A stretch of 64,000 bases of DNA from the NCBI GenBank assembly GCA_030248225.1, contig JASANE010019403.1:39811-103810 (forward strand). The letters are read 5' to 3'. The DNA comes from Trileptium ribeirensis (lineage: Eukaryota > Nematoda > Enoplea > Enoplida > Thoracostomopsidae). The notes under the pieces are model-generated. The model did not search any database. It was given only the letters and a program-made list of their open reading frames with translations, and was not told the DNA's origin. This document shows, piece by piece, positions 22,961 to 35,083 of the stretch. A program made the position numbers and the translations under genes. Position 1 is the first letter of the stretch. Each line of letters opens with the position of its first letter.

Positions 22961-24631
22961 TGAAGCCTGTATGCGTCATTTCACGAAACCATGTCATTTT
23001 AGTCGGGGGCTACATCGGCACCTTTTGGCCCATTCCACCAGTCTTTTCGAAGGAAATTTAATGTCGCTGTGATGTATAGTAATAGAATGTTTGACGGTCA
23101 TAATGAGGTATGGTAGACCTTTGTACCCCTAACATAGCAGGAGCCAGAGGCCCTTAACCCGGGCTGGCCAAATGAAGCCAAAAACACATGTCCCACTATA
23201 AACTTTCGCCGTATCGGTAGCACGTGATACATATGTGTGTTTTTCGTTTCATTGTGATCCTTTCGTATTTGCTAATTTTTCCGGAAAAAACTAGGGAGTA
23301 AGCATCGTCACTGAAGCTGACGTCAAGCTTCCGAAAAATTTTTTCGTGACATGTAGCCCCCCGACCAAGGTCATATCTGGCAGCTTGCGTACGCTGGTGA
23401 ATAACGTCAAAGTGCACTAGCGCCAAAAATGATATATAACGGTAATCGTAATCAGTGCGGGTGTTACTGAAAAAAGAATATCAGCGTCTGTCCACGGGTT
23501 GTTTGATTATGAGGTTGAAGGTCATAAATTGCCAAAAATGGAGTATGCAAAATGTAGCCCCCCCCGACCTGCCGAAAATTAAATTTAAAAACAAATTTAG
23601 CATACAGTCTTACAGTAGGCCGGATAGAAACATAGTAACGCCCCACTAGAATCGACTCATGTATTAAAAATTTTTAATGAAAATGTAGCCCCCGCCGACA
23701 TGATGTGTAGCCCCCCACCCCCGCACAGTACCCCCCGTGTATTGTAAACGAAACCGAAGGTCGCAAGAACCATATTAGACTAATTAGACATATTAGTATA
23801 TAACTTTATCATCATTGCACCATGATATGGGGCCGTTGGTTAACTGGGCAGCTAGAGAACCCTTCTGCCTGCCCGCACATGTATTGCCGCATTGTCTTTA
23901 GTATCATCACCTATACGTATGCTAATCATAAATCATTTGTGTTTGTTTTACACCAGCAGCGTGTTAGACCATATCTAGAATTTTTAGAAGTAGCTAAACT
24001 TTCACGCAATGTATGTTGTAGGAAGGTGTAGCCCGCCGACCTGAGCTGTAGCCTCCCCGACCTGAAGTGTAGCCCCCTGACATCAGGTGTATCCCCCACG
24101 ACTAACACATATCGTGGTGCCAATTTTTACAAAGTCTAAGGATCTGTCTGAAATTTTTTGTCGGACATCCCCCGCTCATGGTTGGTTTGTGAGCATAAAA
24201 TGGTATCTGGAGATGTTGTCTCCTTTGCGCTAGAAAAACTCCTGCGACAGGCTTGTTCTAAATTGGTCGTTTTTTACCATAAAAGGGCCCTAGCTGCACC
24301 AATTTTAGGTCGCAAGTGCTCCAAATGGCTTGACCGTGGCCCTATTGGTCCGACTTACTTAAAAACAGACCTTGGTTCACATGTCACTGCGTTACCCTAC
24401 AGAATAATGATTTATTTCGGATTAAAATTTGACTCCCAACGGGGCCTTTCCGATGCCTGTAGCAGGTTTCAGGTAGCTTTTTTGCATAGAGACATCGATA
24501 TTCGAAAAATTCAGGGTTTTTTATGTTGGAAGGAGTCTAGATATTTTACATACAAAAACATGTCATTTTGGCTTCAAAAAGTTGTGTTTCAAAAGCACAT
24601 GGTTTCGTGAAGTGACCCGTATGTGAATTTG
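22961..24631. mobile_element. Possible 1.7 kb element with inverted ends and GTAGCCCCCCGAC motifs
   Basis: ATTTCACGAAACCATGT (about 22978-22994) is mirrored by ACATGGTTTCGTGAAGTGAC (about 24597-24616), with weaker complementarity for 15-20 bp on either side. Inside, the motif TGTAGCCCCCCGACCTG or a variant occurs about eight times (near 23351, 23552, 23684, 23707, 24027, 24048, 24068 and once inverted near 23003). Nothing codes for a transposase. The whole unit is in the CDC27 intron 22837-25972. Confidence 0.5.
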
Positions 24632-25960
24632 AAGAAGAATTTTTGTTTGTTGTCGATACCAGATTATCAGTGCCATCATCTGGTTTCTCTGAACTACCAA
24701 AAATAATGCGACAATGTGGTACAGTTCGAAATTGGGGCAACTGGGGCTACATGAAACGATTTACCTTAGATTGTCGGGTCAAAAGTACCGTGGCTCTCAC
24801 AAAATGTCAAATATTACATATGTTTCTGATAAGGAAAATTTAACCGGAGGAAAGTATTTTTGCTTCTAAACAGCATAAATTTTCTAGTCAGGAGGTAAGA
24901 TTGTACCGGAGCAAATTAGTGGGCAAATTTTTATTAAAGTTGACATTTGCTCCCAAAAAGCCCAGAATGATCGTTTGTCAGTAGCTAATCGTGGCTTCAC
25001 AGCTATGACGCACAATGTGCTTGCTTTGTTTTGAAAACAAGTGGCGCCCGATTAAGGACGTCAAAGCATGAGCTTATGTCTATCTTCGCTAGCTTTCAAG
25101 CAATTTGTCCTCCAGTTTTCTGCGTGGCTACTGTTTCTCAAAGTTTTCTTCGTAAGGTATAAATCGACTTTTCTTAGCATAAATAGATAGCGTGTCTTGC
25201 TCGGGACTATTTTTTCAAACTTGGATGATCAGTTACCCGTTATTTGTAGACGTCATAGGTTTGTACTCCGCTTTCGTTAGCTCCTACACAGGAACGCATA
25301 CATAGCTAGTTTCTTCAAAACTAGTGAGCATGTAACAACTCTGGATTTCAATCGTTTTCTCAGTCGAACCCGTAAACGATATTTTTTGAAAAGCCCTGAA
25401 AATTTATATTTCCGTCCGGGAAAATTCGCGGAATGTGACAAACTGGATTTGTTCATATTATTTGGTTCTACCTAAATTGACCCTCTTTTTTCCTCGATAA
25501 AACTTTTATTGTATTAGCAAATCGTGGTGAAGCCAAAGGGTGTTGCTGGACCTACATAGGTAAAGTTGATGACGAAGATTGGGAATTTGGAAAGTTGCAC
25601 ATATTCCACTAAATTGGATCGGATTCCATTTTAGTTACTCACTTGCATTTTACGAGTTTTTAGATGCTGCAGTTGGACATAACATCTATTAAGGCAGTCA
25701 TGTTGGGGACAGGCGTTGCGATGCAACAACGTCTATATAAATTCTGAGCATTCACTTATAGTTATCGGTTGCACTATCGGTTTATCTCGTATTACTGTGT
25801 TCACTTGAATGTCGAAAGCTTTTGTTTTGTGATGGCGCCGATTTCAGAGTTGATTTGTCTGTTAGCTGTGGCTTTTATGCGTTTGACGGGTGAAGCTAAT
25901 TTTGCTGTGATTACATTCTGTCACTTCGACATAGGATTCCGCTAATATATGTTTTGCTTT
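24632..25960. other. Intronic sequence
   Basis: This is the remainder of the CDC27 intron 22837-25972. It is AT-rich. I see no exon, repeat or element that can be supported. Confidence 0.5.
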
Positions 25961-25972
25961 TATTTGATTTAG

Positions 25973-26176
25973 GTTCTTCAGCGGCAGCAAAAGCTGGACG
26001 TTGCGCTGAGACTCCTTAACAAAACACTCGTAGCTCATCCCAGCCATTCGCTGGCGCTGTTTCGCAAAGCCGAATGTCTTTTTGCGCAGCGGCGGTACAA
26101 ACAGGCGCTCGCTGTTCTGGAACAACTGAAGCAACTTCTGCCGCGGGAATCGAAAGTGTTTTTGTTGGCTGGAAAA
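25973..26176 (+). CDS. CDC27: CDC27/APC3 exon, two TPR helical hairpins
   Basis: This 68-codon exon lies between TTTGATTTAG and GTAAGT, in phase 0 at both ends. It encodes VLQRQQKLDVALRLLNKTLV, then HPSHSLALFRKAECLFAQRR, then YKQALAVLEQLKQLLPRES. It corresponds to the family stretch with KALDTLNKAI, CKFHRASVLF and ALQELEELKQIVPKES. GC content and codon use are higher than in the flanking intron, as in the other CDC27 exons. The minus strand is also open here, but that is a shadow. Confidence 0.92.
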
Positions 26177-26817
26177 GTAAGTTTTTGGGACAGTGCTGCA
26201 CAGTATAAAGGCATTAAAACGCAGATATAGCTTTGTTTATTCTGTTACGAGCAGCAGATATCTAAGTGCTAACTTTACTTTTGCCAATACACTGTTTTGT
26301 AAATTAAAAACGCGTTCGCTGAAGTCGGAGATGAGTGTCGCTTGCGTAACCACATTCCGAGCGGCTGTAGCCTTTTGATCTCCTGTATGCAATGTTTCTT
26401 AGAATAAAATATTGTTGGTAGAGAAAGGTAGCTATAAAATGAAGGCCTTCTATGAAGGAACTGTGTTGCTTCTTCTGTAGTATTTCAGGTTACCATAAAG
26501 GTCAGTTTACTGCTGCAGCGGCTGGAACCCGAAACCTGGTTTGACGAATGGGGTCGCTCTTTTGTTCTTGCATACAAAATACGAATTTTGCCGCTTATGT
26601 TTCCGTCTTATGTACACTTAAGCGTCGTTCTCAGACGATGACTGCGAACAATCCTATTACAATTGCTTATTGAGTTGAACGTTTGAAAGTTACATGCACT
26701 TGGGTGACAGATTATTTTTTGCAAGATCCAAACATTTTGGCCAAATCGAATGAAGGTTGATTTCTGTTTACGCGGTTTTAGTTCTATATGATGTTGATAT
26801 ATGAGCTGCAATTTTAG

Positions 26818-26968
26818 GTTCTCAAAAAGCTGAATCAAAATCATTTGGCTCTAATGCATCTGTCGTGGGCGATCGACCTGGATCCGCGCGGCGGTGTGCA
26901 CCATCCCACGTCAGCCCACGATCGAACGCAGCAAGACGAAGAGCCGGTGACCGCGTTATCGACGATGG
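26818..26968 (+). CDS. CDC27: CDC27/APC3 exon, last TPR and acidic tail
   Basis: This 151-bp exon follows CAATTTTAG and ends in phase 1 (ATG G|GTAAGT). It encodes VLKKLNQNHLALMHLSWAID, then LDPRGG and a hydrophilic segment ending DEEPVTALSTM. The family equivalent is VYKKLGQTHLALMNFSWAMDLDPKG followed by an acidic DDEEPI tail. The previous exon ends AGK and this one starts VLKKL, reproducing the family GKVYKKL junction. Confidence 0.92.
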
Positions 26969-27423
26969 GTAAGTCCAGGTCTAAATAGAGTGTTGCTAAC
27001 TTTTAAGTGTGGGATGTATTATGTTATGTTTATATTGCCATTGTGAAAGGTCGAATTTATTAAGACGGAGCGGAGTTTCCATTGAGGGTTCGGGGAGAAA
27101 GATTGTGAAAATCTGTTTTGTCTGCTTCCATCACACATAACTCGTGTTCGGGTGGATGGATTTCGACAGATTTTTTTATTTGATAGCAAAAGTGATGTTG
27201 ATGTGCGCTTTAGTTGAACGCGATCAGCTTCGACTCCATTTTCAGGATCAATATGGCAAAAACAGGTTTTAAGGGTTATTTGCTAGATTTGGCCATACGG
27301 GTACCAGAATTTCGGTGCCCATATCTCGCGACACAGGCTTCACATCGAAAAACCGTGGGATCGACAGAATCAGCTCATCAAAGATCTACAACTTCGCGGA
27401 CCATTTTGGTCGACTACTCCCTC
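26969..27423. other. Intron, unremarkable
   Basis: This is the start of a long intron. The last 140 bp before the minisatellite (about 27280-27423) are GC-richer. No gene is recognised. Confidence 0.4.
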
Positions 27424-29305
27424 TACCGCTGTGTTTGTGACTAATGGTACCGCTGTGTTTGTGACTAATGGTACCGCTGTGTTTGTGACTAATGGTACCG
27501 CTGTGTTTGTGACTAATGGTACCGCTGTGTTTGTGACTAATGGTACCGCTGTGTTTGTGACTAATGGTACCGCTGTGTTTGTGACTAATGGTACCGCTGT
27601 GTTTGTGACTAATGGTACCGCTGTGTTTGTGACTAATGGTACCGCTGTGTTTGTGACTAATGGTACCGCTGTGTTTGTGACTAATGGTACCGCTGTGTTT
27701 GTGACTAATGGTACCGCTGTGTTTGTGACTAATGGTACCGCTGTGTTTGTGACTAATGGTACCGCTGTGTTTGTGACTAATGGTACCGCTGTGTTTGTGA
27801 CTAATGGTACCGCTGTGTTTGTGACTAATGGTACCGCTGTGTTTGTGACTAATGGTACCGCTGTGTTTGTGACTAATGGTACCGCTGTGTTTGTGACTAA
27901 TGGTACCGCTGTGTTTGTGACTAATGGTACCGCTGTGTTTGTGACTAATGGTACCGCTGTGTTTGTGACTAATGGTACCGCTGTGTTAATGAGACAAATG
28001 GTACCGCTGTGTTTGTGACTAATGGTACCGCTGTGTTTGTGACTAATGGTACCGCTGTGTTTGTGACTAATGGTACCGCTGTGTTTGTGACTAATGGTAC
28101 CGCTGTGTTTGTGACTAATGGTACCGCTGTGTTTGTGACTAATGGTACCGCTGTGTTTGTGACTAATGGTACCCTTTTCGCTGTGTTTGTGACTAATGGT
28201 ACCGCTGTGTTTGTGACTAATGGTACCGCTGTGTTTGTGACTAATGGTACCGCTGTGTTTGTGACTAATGGTACCGCTGTGTTTGTGACTAATGGTACCG
28301 CTGTGTTTGTGACTAATGGTACCGCTGTGTTTGTGAAATGTACCGGTAACTAATGGTACCGCTGTGTTTGTGACTAATGGTACCGCTGTGTTTGTGACTA
28401 ATGGTACCGCTGTGTTTGTGACTAATGGTACCGCTGTGTTTGTGACTAATGGTACCGCTGTGTTTGTGACTAATGGTACCGCTGTGTTTGTGACTAATGG
28501 TACCGCTGTGTTTGTGTCTAATGGTCGCGTGGTGTTTGTGACTAATGGTACCGCTGTGTTTGTGACTAATGGTACCGCTGTGTTTGTGACTAATGGTACC
28601 GCTGTGTTTGTGACTAATGGTACCGCTGTGTTTGTGACTAATGGTACCGCTGTGTTTGTGACTAATGGTACCGCTGTGTTTGTGACTAATGGTACCGCTG
28701 TGTTTGTGACTAATGGTACCGCTGTGTTTGTGACTAATGGTACCGCTGTGTTTAATGTGACTAATGGTACCGCTGTGTTTGTGACTAATGGTACCGCTGT
28801 GTTTGTGACTAATGGTACCGCTGTGTTTGTGACTAATGGTACCGCTGTGTTTGTGACTAATGGTACCGCTGTGTTTGTGACTAATGGTACCGCTGTGTTT
28901 GTGACTAATGGTACCGCTGTGAAAACCTTTGTGACTAATGTTACCGCTGTGTTTGTGACTAATGGTACCGCTGTGTTTGTGACTAATGGTACCGCTGTGT
29001 TTGTGACTAATGGTACCGCTGTGTTTGTGACTATATAATGGTACCGCTGTGTTTGTGACTAATGGTACCGCTGTGTTTGTGACTAATGGTACCGCTGTGT
29101 TTGTGACTAATGGTACCGCTGTGTTTGTGACTAATGGTACCGCTGTGTTTGTGACTAATGGTACCGCTGTGTTTGTGACTAATGGTACCGCTGTGTTTGT
29201 GACTAATGGTACCGCTGTGTTTGTGACTAATGGTACCGCTGTGTTTGTGACTAATGGTACCGCTGTGTTTGTGACTAATGGTACCGCTGTGTTTGTGACT
29301 AATGG
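27424..29305 (+). repeat. 24-bp minisatellite, about 78 copies
   Basis: A 24-bp unit (core ACCGCTGTGTTTGTGACTAA followed by TGGT) is repeated about 78 times with almost no substitutions. Rare interruptions lie near 27985, 28171, 28336, 28514, 28753, 28919 and 29030. Because 24 is a multiple of three, every frame without a stop in one unit stays open for hundreds of codons; one frame reads FVTNGTAV repeatedly. I read it as noncoding tandem DNA in the long CDC27 intron rather than a protein. The array abuts a fragment of the 13.7 kb foldback family on its right side. Confidence 0.97.
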
Positions 29306-29530
29306 TTCGCCGACCCCTTGCTAGAAATATTGATTTTTCAAATTTTGGCTAGCTGTTGCATGTTTTTTACATTACAACGAATGTCTGATCATCAAGCACG
29401 CTGAATAGGATGTTTTTGCTATCTATAGCCTAGCTTGACTAGGATATATTTCTGAACGGGGTTCCAATCGTTTTACGGTCGACGAACCCGATTTCCAACG
29501 TGTGTCTTTTCATTTTTGGTTACGTCTTGC
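29306..29530 (+). mobile_element. Foldback-family fragment next to the minisatellite
   Basis: TTCGCCGACCCCTTGCTAGAAAT matches TTCGCCGACCCTTTGCAAGAAAT in the left arm near 13925. Further shared blocks follow, including CAAGCACGCTG and TTTTACGGTCGACGAACC (29471 versus 14090). The minisatellite therefore occupies the position where the arms carry their GGTCCA/GGACCC-rich block. Confidence 0.8.
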
Positions 29531-29770
29531 GTGAAGGGTATCAAAAATGGTCTATATAGGTTTTTCGGTACGCTGAATGTAATGGTTTGGTGAACGAATA
29601 CTTCGTGCGTTTTCAGCTGTTTCTAATGGGTTTAAGGTCAACAAGGCATGTTTTCAATGGGTTCAGTGTTACAGACGTTTTAGTGTATTATACATCAAAC
29701 ACAAAGCCTGTTACAAGTGATTTCAGAAAACGACTGCTATGAAACCACGCTCGCGCTATTTCATTCTCGA

Positions 29771-31056
29771 TTAGTTTGAGATAATTTCGCGAATTTCGAC
29801 GGGCCCGGCCCTTACGGACGCGCGGGGCATCCTTCCGACACCCCAACGTCCGAAGGACGGCCCTTGGTACGATCGAACCGAAGCGAGCACCAGGCAGGTT
29901 TTCCACCGGCCTGGAGGCACGGCGAGAACCGAATCTGGTATGTCAAAAGCACAAAAAGAAAAACGAAAACACCAAAAACAAATGGAAAGAGAATAAATTT
30001 TAAATGGCGACAACCGCCAAAGCCTAAACTTAAAAGCTCGACTGGCTCCGATCGGGGAATCGGGCTCAGCTCTTTTATACTGTTTGTCTACCCCCTTTTT
30101 CTCGCGGCCGATTTGTTCCCTTATTCCCAAATATGCTCAGGGCTTAAAATTTTGAACTGGCACATAAATAAATACAAATAAGCCGTTGGCGCCCGGCAAA
30201 CCGATGTACATACAGTAGAAATGTAATGTAAAGCAAAATAACAATAAAGCATAACTGTCGACGTGTCGCGAACAACTGCCGGTCTACCACATAACTGTTG
30301 TAAAGGCTACAGGCGGCTATCGTCAGAGAAAATGCTGGTCACAACTTTGGAAGAAAAACAACTAAACCTCGCGCTGGTCGGCGCCAAGGCTAATGATTAA
30401 GGAGAATATAAAAGCGCTTTAGGCGCTGAGAATAAATAGAAATTTTCTTAGATTTTTGTTTATATTTCAGGAACGAAGAGGAGTAGGCGGCCGGGGGCGG
30501 GATCATATCCATGCCCTGGCTGGTCGCTTACTCGTGAGAACCTTAAATTGAATGTAGTCCCCTTAGGAAGCCCGTCAGAGGCAGAAGAGTGCGTGCGCGA
30601 TAGGGAGATTTTGGGTCCCGATTGGGTTATGGGAATCCTGCGCAGGCCCGTTGGGGCGGATGGCCCCGGTTTATGGTGGGATGATTAGAATAGGACCTAA
30701 TTGAGGTATAGGGCTCCAAAAATCGGGAAGTTTTGGTTTGAGATGTAGTGATTTAGGGCCCGAAAGTTTTAGGGTTTAAACGCGGGATTAGGGATCCATA
30801 AGTACTTACGGGTTGGGAGAAATTTGACCCGAAGGAACAATTTTGAATCCTTAGGAAGCCCTAATGATAATTTAATATCCCCTTTTTTGTTTGGAACCGA
30901 TCAGACCCCTGAAAATTCCAATTTGATAGATCCCCCTTTCTTTAAAAATGAGACTCTTTCCATGTTAAGTAAATTTTGCCCCGTCTCCTTTATGCATTTC
31001 ATTTGGCCCGTCCCGCACAAATACATATCAGCTTCCGCCGGCGTGTCAGGATTAGC
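29771..31056 (+). mobile_element. Left arm of a 3.2 kb foldback element
   Basis: This 1.29 kb segment recurs in reverse complement at 31658-32936. It includes a GC-rich outer block (CGGCCCTTACGGACGCGCGG near 29812), the GTTGGCGCCCGGCAAACCG block at 30185, CCGGGGGCGGGATCATATCC at 30492 and the inner GCCGGCGTGTCAGGATTAGC. On the minus strand it carries a TATAAAAG box near 30077 followed by GC-rich sequence, which looks like a promoter directed out of the element. No long ORF was found. Confidence 0.9.
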
Positions 31057-31657
31057 CCCCCCCGAACTTTAAAGATTCAAAATTAGGCCATAAGGGCCTC
31101 AAATTTTGTGTATAAAGGGCGATCGGATACCGGTGGAGCGTGATCCAGGAATTTATTGATATATTATTGATAATTGTGTCGAATAAAATAAAATGTTGTA
31201 TCGTATTCTGTAAATGTGTCATCACGCTCCACCAGCCCGAGGTGCGCGGGGTGATTTCGCACCCAAAATTGAATCAAAATTCTACTGCAGAGGTATCCGA
31301 TCAAGCCCAGGGTCACAATCAATTCATAAATGATAATGTTAGTTCATTGTATAATTTGATTTGTATTGGAAATCGGCGCGGATGCGTAGTCGGACGGGCC
31401 GGGGACAAGGGGAAAGATGTCACGATTCTATTCACGATTTGGCTTAACACTTTTGTCGATCAGGTCCCCTAGGTTTGATCTGGTGCGCATCCGTGGACAG
31501 TAACTATGCAATATATATATGTGTTGGATCATTGATAAGATAATGTATTTACTTGATACTTGCGTCCGGGTGTCAGGATGGGACGAAATTTCGTATAAAG
31601 TCCCCAGGCGACAAACGGGCAATTTGGGTTGTTTTACAATGGTTCGGGACCCGTAAG
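31057..31657. other. Loop of the second foldback, with an internal hairpin
   Basis: This is the 0.6 kb spacer between the arms. It contains its own smaller inverted repeat: GGTGGAGCGTGATC near 31131 pairs with ATCACGCTCCACC near 31224, with AT-rich DNA between. GATCGGATACC near 31120 is mirrored by GGTATCCGATC near 31292. No coding sequence is recognised. Confidence 0.6.
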
Positions 31658-32936
31658 CTAATCCTGACACGCCGGCGGAAGCTGATATGTATTTGTGCGG
31701 GACGGGCCAAATGAAATGCATAAAGAACGGGACAAAATTTACTTAACATGGAAAGAGTCTCATTTTAAAAAAGGGGTATCACTAAATTGGAATTTCGGGG
31801 GTTTTTATCGGTTCCAAACAAAAAGGGGGATATTAAATTATCATTAGGGCTTCCTAAGGATTCAAAATTGTTCCTTCGGGTCAAATTTCTCCCAACCCGT
31901 AAATACTTATGGACTCCCGATCCCGCGTTTAATCACTCAAACTTTAGGGCCCTAAATCACCATGTCTCGAACCAAAACTCCCCGATTTTTGGAGCCCCGC
32001 ACCTTAATTGGGTCCTATACTAACCATTTCACTGAAAACCGGGACCATCCGCCCCATCGGATCTTCACGGGACCCTCATAACTCAATTGGGACCCGAAAT
32101 TTTTCCATCATGCACGCATTTAACTGCCTATGGCGGGTTTCCTAGGGGACTTACACTGAATTTAAAGTTTTCATAAGCAGGCGACCAGCCAGGGCATGGA
32201 TATGATCCCGCCCCCGGCCGCCCACTCCTCTTCGTTCCTGAAATATAAACAAAAATCTAAGAAAATTTCTATTTATTCTCAGCGCCTAAAGCGCTTTTAT
32301 ATTTTTCCAAATTTCAGGCCTTGCGCCGACCAGCGCAAGGTTTAGCTTGTTTTTCTTCCAAAGTTGTGACCAGCATTTTCTCTGACGATAGCCGCCTGTA
32401 GCCTTTACAACAGTTATGTGGTAGACCGGTAGTTGTTCGCGACACGTCGACAGTTATGCTTTATTGTTATTTTGCTTTACATTACATTTCTACTGTATGT
32501 ACATCGGTTTGCCGGGCGCCAACGGCTTATTTGTATTTATTTATGTGCCAGTTCAAAATTTTAAGCCCTGAGCATATTTGGGAATAAGGGAACAAATCGG
32601 CCGCGAGAAAAAGGGGGGTAGACAAACAGTATAAAAGAGCTGAGCCCGATTCCCCGATCGGAGCCAGTCGAGCTTTTAAGTTTAGGCTTTGGCGGTTGTC
32701 GCCATTTAAAATTTAGTCTCTTTCCATTTGTTTTTGGTGTTTTCGTCTTTCTTTTTGTTTTGACATACCAGGGTCGGTTTCTCGCCGTGCCTCCACGGTG
32801 GAGAGCCTTCCCTGGTGCTCGCTTCGGTTCGATCGTACCAAGGGCCGTCCTTGCGGACGTTGGGGTGTCGGAAGGATGCCCCGCGCGTCCGTAAGGGCCG
32901 GGCCCCGTCAAAATTCGCGAAATTATCTCAAACTAA
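31658..32936 (-). mobile_element. Right arm of the 3.2 kb foldback element
   Basis: This is the reverse complement of 29771-31056, with small indels. It reads TATAAAAGAGCTGAGCCCGA near 32631 on the plus strand, followed by GGAGCCAGTCGAGC, resembling a TATA box plus initiator of an LTR-type promoter pointing right. The outer end is AATTATCTCAAACTAATC. Confidence 0.9.
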
Positions 32937-34790
32937 TCAAAATTCGAGTTCTCGCATGTCTCGACTGGTTCCCCGCTCCTCGGACGTTTTCTTCTTTCGC
33001 AGGTCCGAGGAGTGATCAAAATGATTAACTGTAGGCAAAGGGCAGTGCACAAATTTCTAGGCCTAAGGAAAATCTGGTGACAACAGTTCTGTTTTACATG
33101 ATAAGGCTCAAAATTTCTTTAACTAGGTTTTAGCCAAAATTCATAAGGGGTATAGAGAACGACACGAAGGACGTAGCCGTCTGCATCTTTGGGTGACACG
33201 CATTGTCCCCAGTTGTTTGAAATCGGGCTTCAGCGTCGAATCCTCATTCGTTCGCTGTTTCTGCCGTTCCTGGTTAAATTCTGATGCAAGCGACTGCGGA
33301 CCCGGCCGTGACAAAATTTTAATAGGCATTAGTTGCGCCTAGAACGAAGACAGGGGCTGGAGCTGGCGCTGAGCTAAATCGTATTAAATTTTGGTGAGGC
33401 GTGGATTTTCTAACCGTGCAACTACGGGGAAAGTCCACGTCGGCACCCGGGACCGAGTTCCAAGTCAGTCAGATCGCTCGCGGGCCACTCCAGCCTCTGC
33501 CGCGAATACACAAAATTTAGGGAACCCCAGTCTTGGTTTTCTACCTTGGTTTTGGACGTACAGGATAAGCTTCGCGGTTCACTAGACAGGTAGTCTTGCA
33601 TTGGTACGAGGGGCAATTGTTCATGGGTAAAAATCTAAAATGACGAGCCAGACATATTTATCGTATTCGTTCAGGATTCAACGTTCGGTTTTCATTCGAC
33701 CGACGAGCTCAAAATGGTAAAAGGGTTACTCAAGGTAGTGGGTCAAAAGGGAATATGCTATTTGTATCGGGTTATCTTGCAGGATAGCCGATCTAAAATG
33801 TTATGTTATAAATATTGTAAAAATGTAGCGTTGTGCCCCAATTGGGCAATGGTTTTAGTGTGCAAACCATGTAAAGATTTGACTCAATAGTAAACGAGTT
33901 AAACTGTGTCTGATTCAACTAAGCGGTTCGGAGTTTTACCTCATTGTCTGACCCCAACAGGAGTTATCAAAGGTAGTTAAACTTTTCCCTCTAAAAGTTC
34001 TGGAGCAAGGCAGAATCCTACGCTACGGCAAGCAAAACCAGACTCCGCCCCACGTCGCGTGAACTTCATCCGCTCAACCAAAATCGCTTGCACGGCCCTG
34101 CTTTGAGGTCCGCGCTGGCAACCTTCTATACCCCGCACTAACCCTGTGGCTGTGTGCGCTATCAAAAGTGTCTTCGCCGCCAGAGTCACATAGCCAACCC
34201 CTACTCTGCGTAGTTCGCCACCCAACTCCCTAATATTACACTAGCATTTAGAATCTGGACCTTCAAGGGATTGGGGCCCTCGCCTCAATGCCCTAGTGTT
34301 GTTTGAGTTATTAGGTAAAGTTTGCTAGGACTAGAATAAGGGATATCGCAAGGAGTCACAACCAAAATCAGGCCGCTAATCGGGTTGTGACCGTGCATCC
34401 TCCACTAGTCTTTAGATTGGGGATCTGCATTCTAGCTTGACAAACGGGGAACCTTCAGCAGGCTATACTAGAATTAGAGAACCCCGCTTAGGGATTAAGT
34501 AGATAGTGAGGGAAAGGCGAGTCAGCCTTATTACCTGTGAGCAGGCTTAGGGGTTGACTCTCCCTCGGGGGACCTCATACCATTAGACACGTGGGCCAAT
34601 ATAGGGGCCAGGCCGAACACCCTGGTTAACCCGCCGGCAGCCTACTAAGCTAAGCGGTTCCCTTAGGTCATCGCGTAGATCACCGGGGAGTCGTGGAAGC
34701 CGGGGTTGTCCGGGCACCACAATAGAGTAAACCGTGGTGCAGCTGGGATCCCTTAGGGCCAGAACTGGTCCTAGTACATACACATATGCT
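32937..34790. other. GC-richer noncoding segment, possibly element-derived
   Basis: Composition is more GC-rich than elsewhere, and the change back to AT-rich DNA near 34790 is abrupt. The sequence directly follows the outward-facing promoter-like box of the right foldback arm. Short open frames on both strands have no recognisable domain. It may be the untranslated part of a retroelement. Confidence 0.35.
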
Positions 34791-35083
34791 ACAGTCTATA
34801 CTATACGCATTTTATGGAAGCATATTTTTACGTTACACTAATTTATAATGTTGCTGCTTGTTTTTAATTTTAACTGAGGCTTTGCACGTGTTAGGTCATC
34901 GATTGTCATTAGATTTCGTGATATATTTCAGATCATGTGACTGGCCAGATATCATGATTGTTCCTATGTATTGTCATTGATCCACGCCTTCAAGATTATC
35001 ATTACAGGTATAAATTAAAAAAGGGTGATAGACGAATTGTCCCGTAACTATTTTAACGTGCATAGTCAGCGAAAACGATGTAT

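Noticed and set aside
25862..26201. Minus-strand ORFs over the CDC27 exon
   Set aside because: They are antisense shadows. The plus strand matches CDC27 with correct splice sites.
26488..26590. Extra CDC27 exon after TATTTCAG at about 26487
   Set aside because: The exons at 25973 and 26818 already join without a gap in the family alignment, and the frame soon hits a stop.
27431..29324. Four long open frames of FVTNGTAV repeats as a secreted or structural repeat protein
   Set aside because: The frames follow automatically from a 24-bp tandem repeat without a stop. They begin and end at interruptions, with no signal peptide or non-repeat domain.
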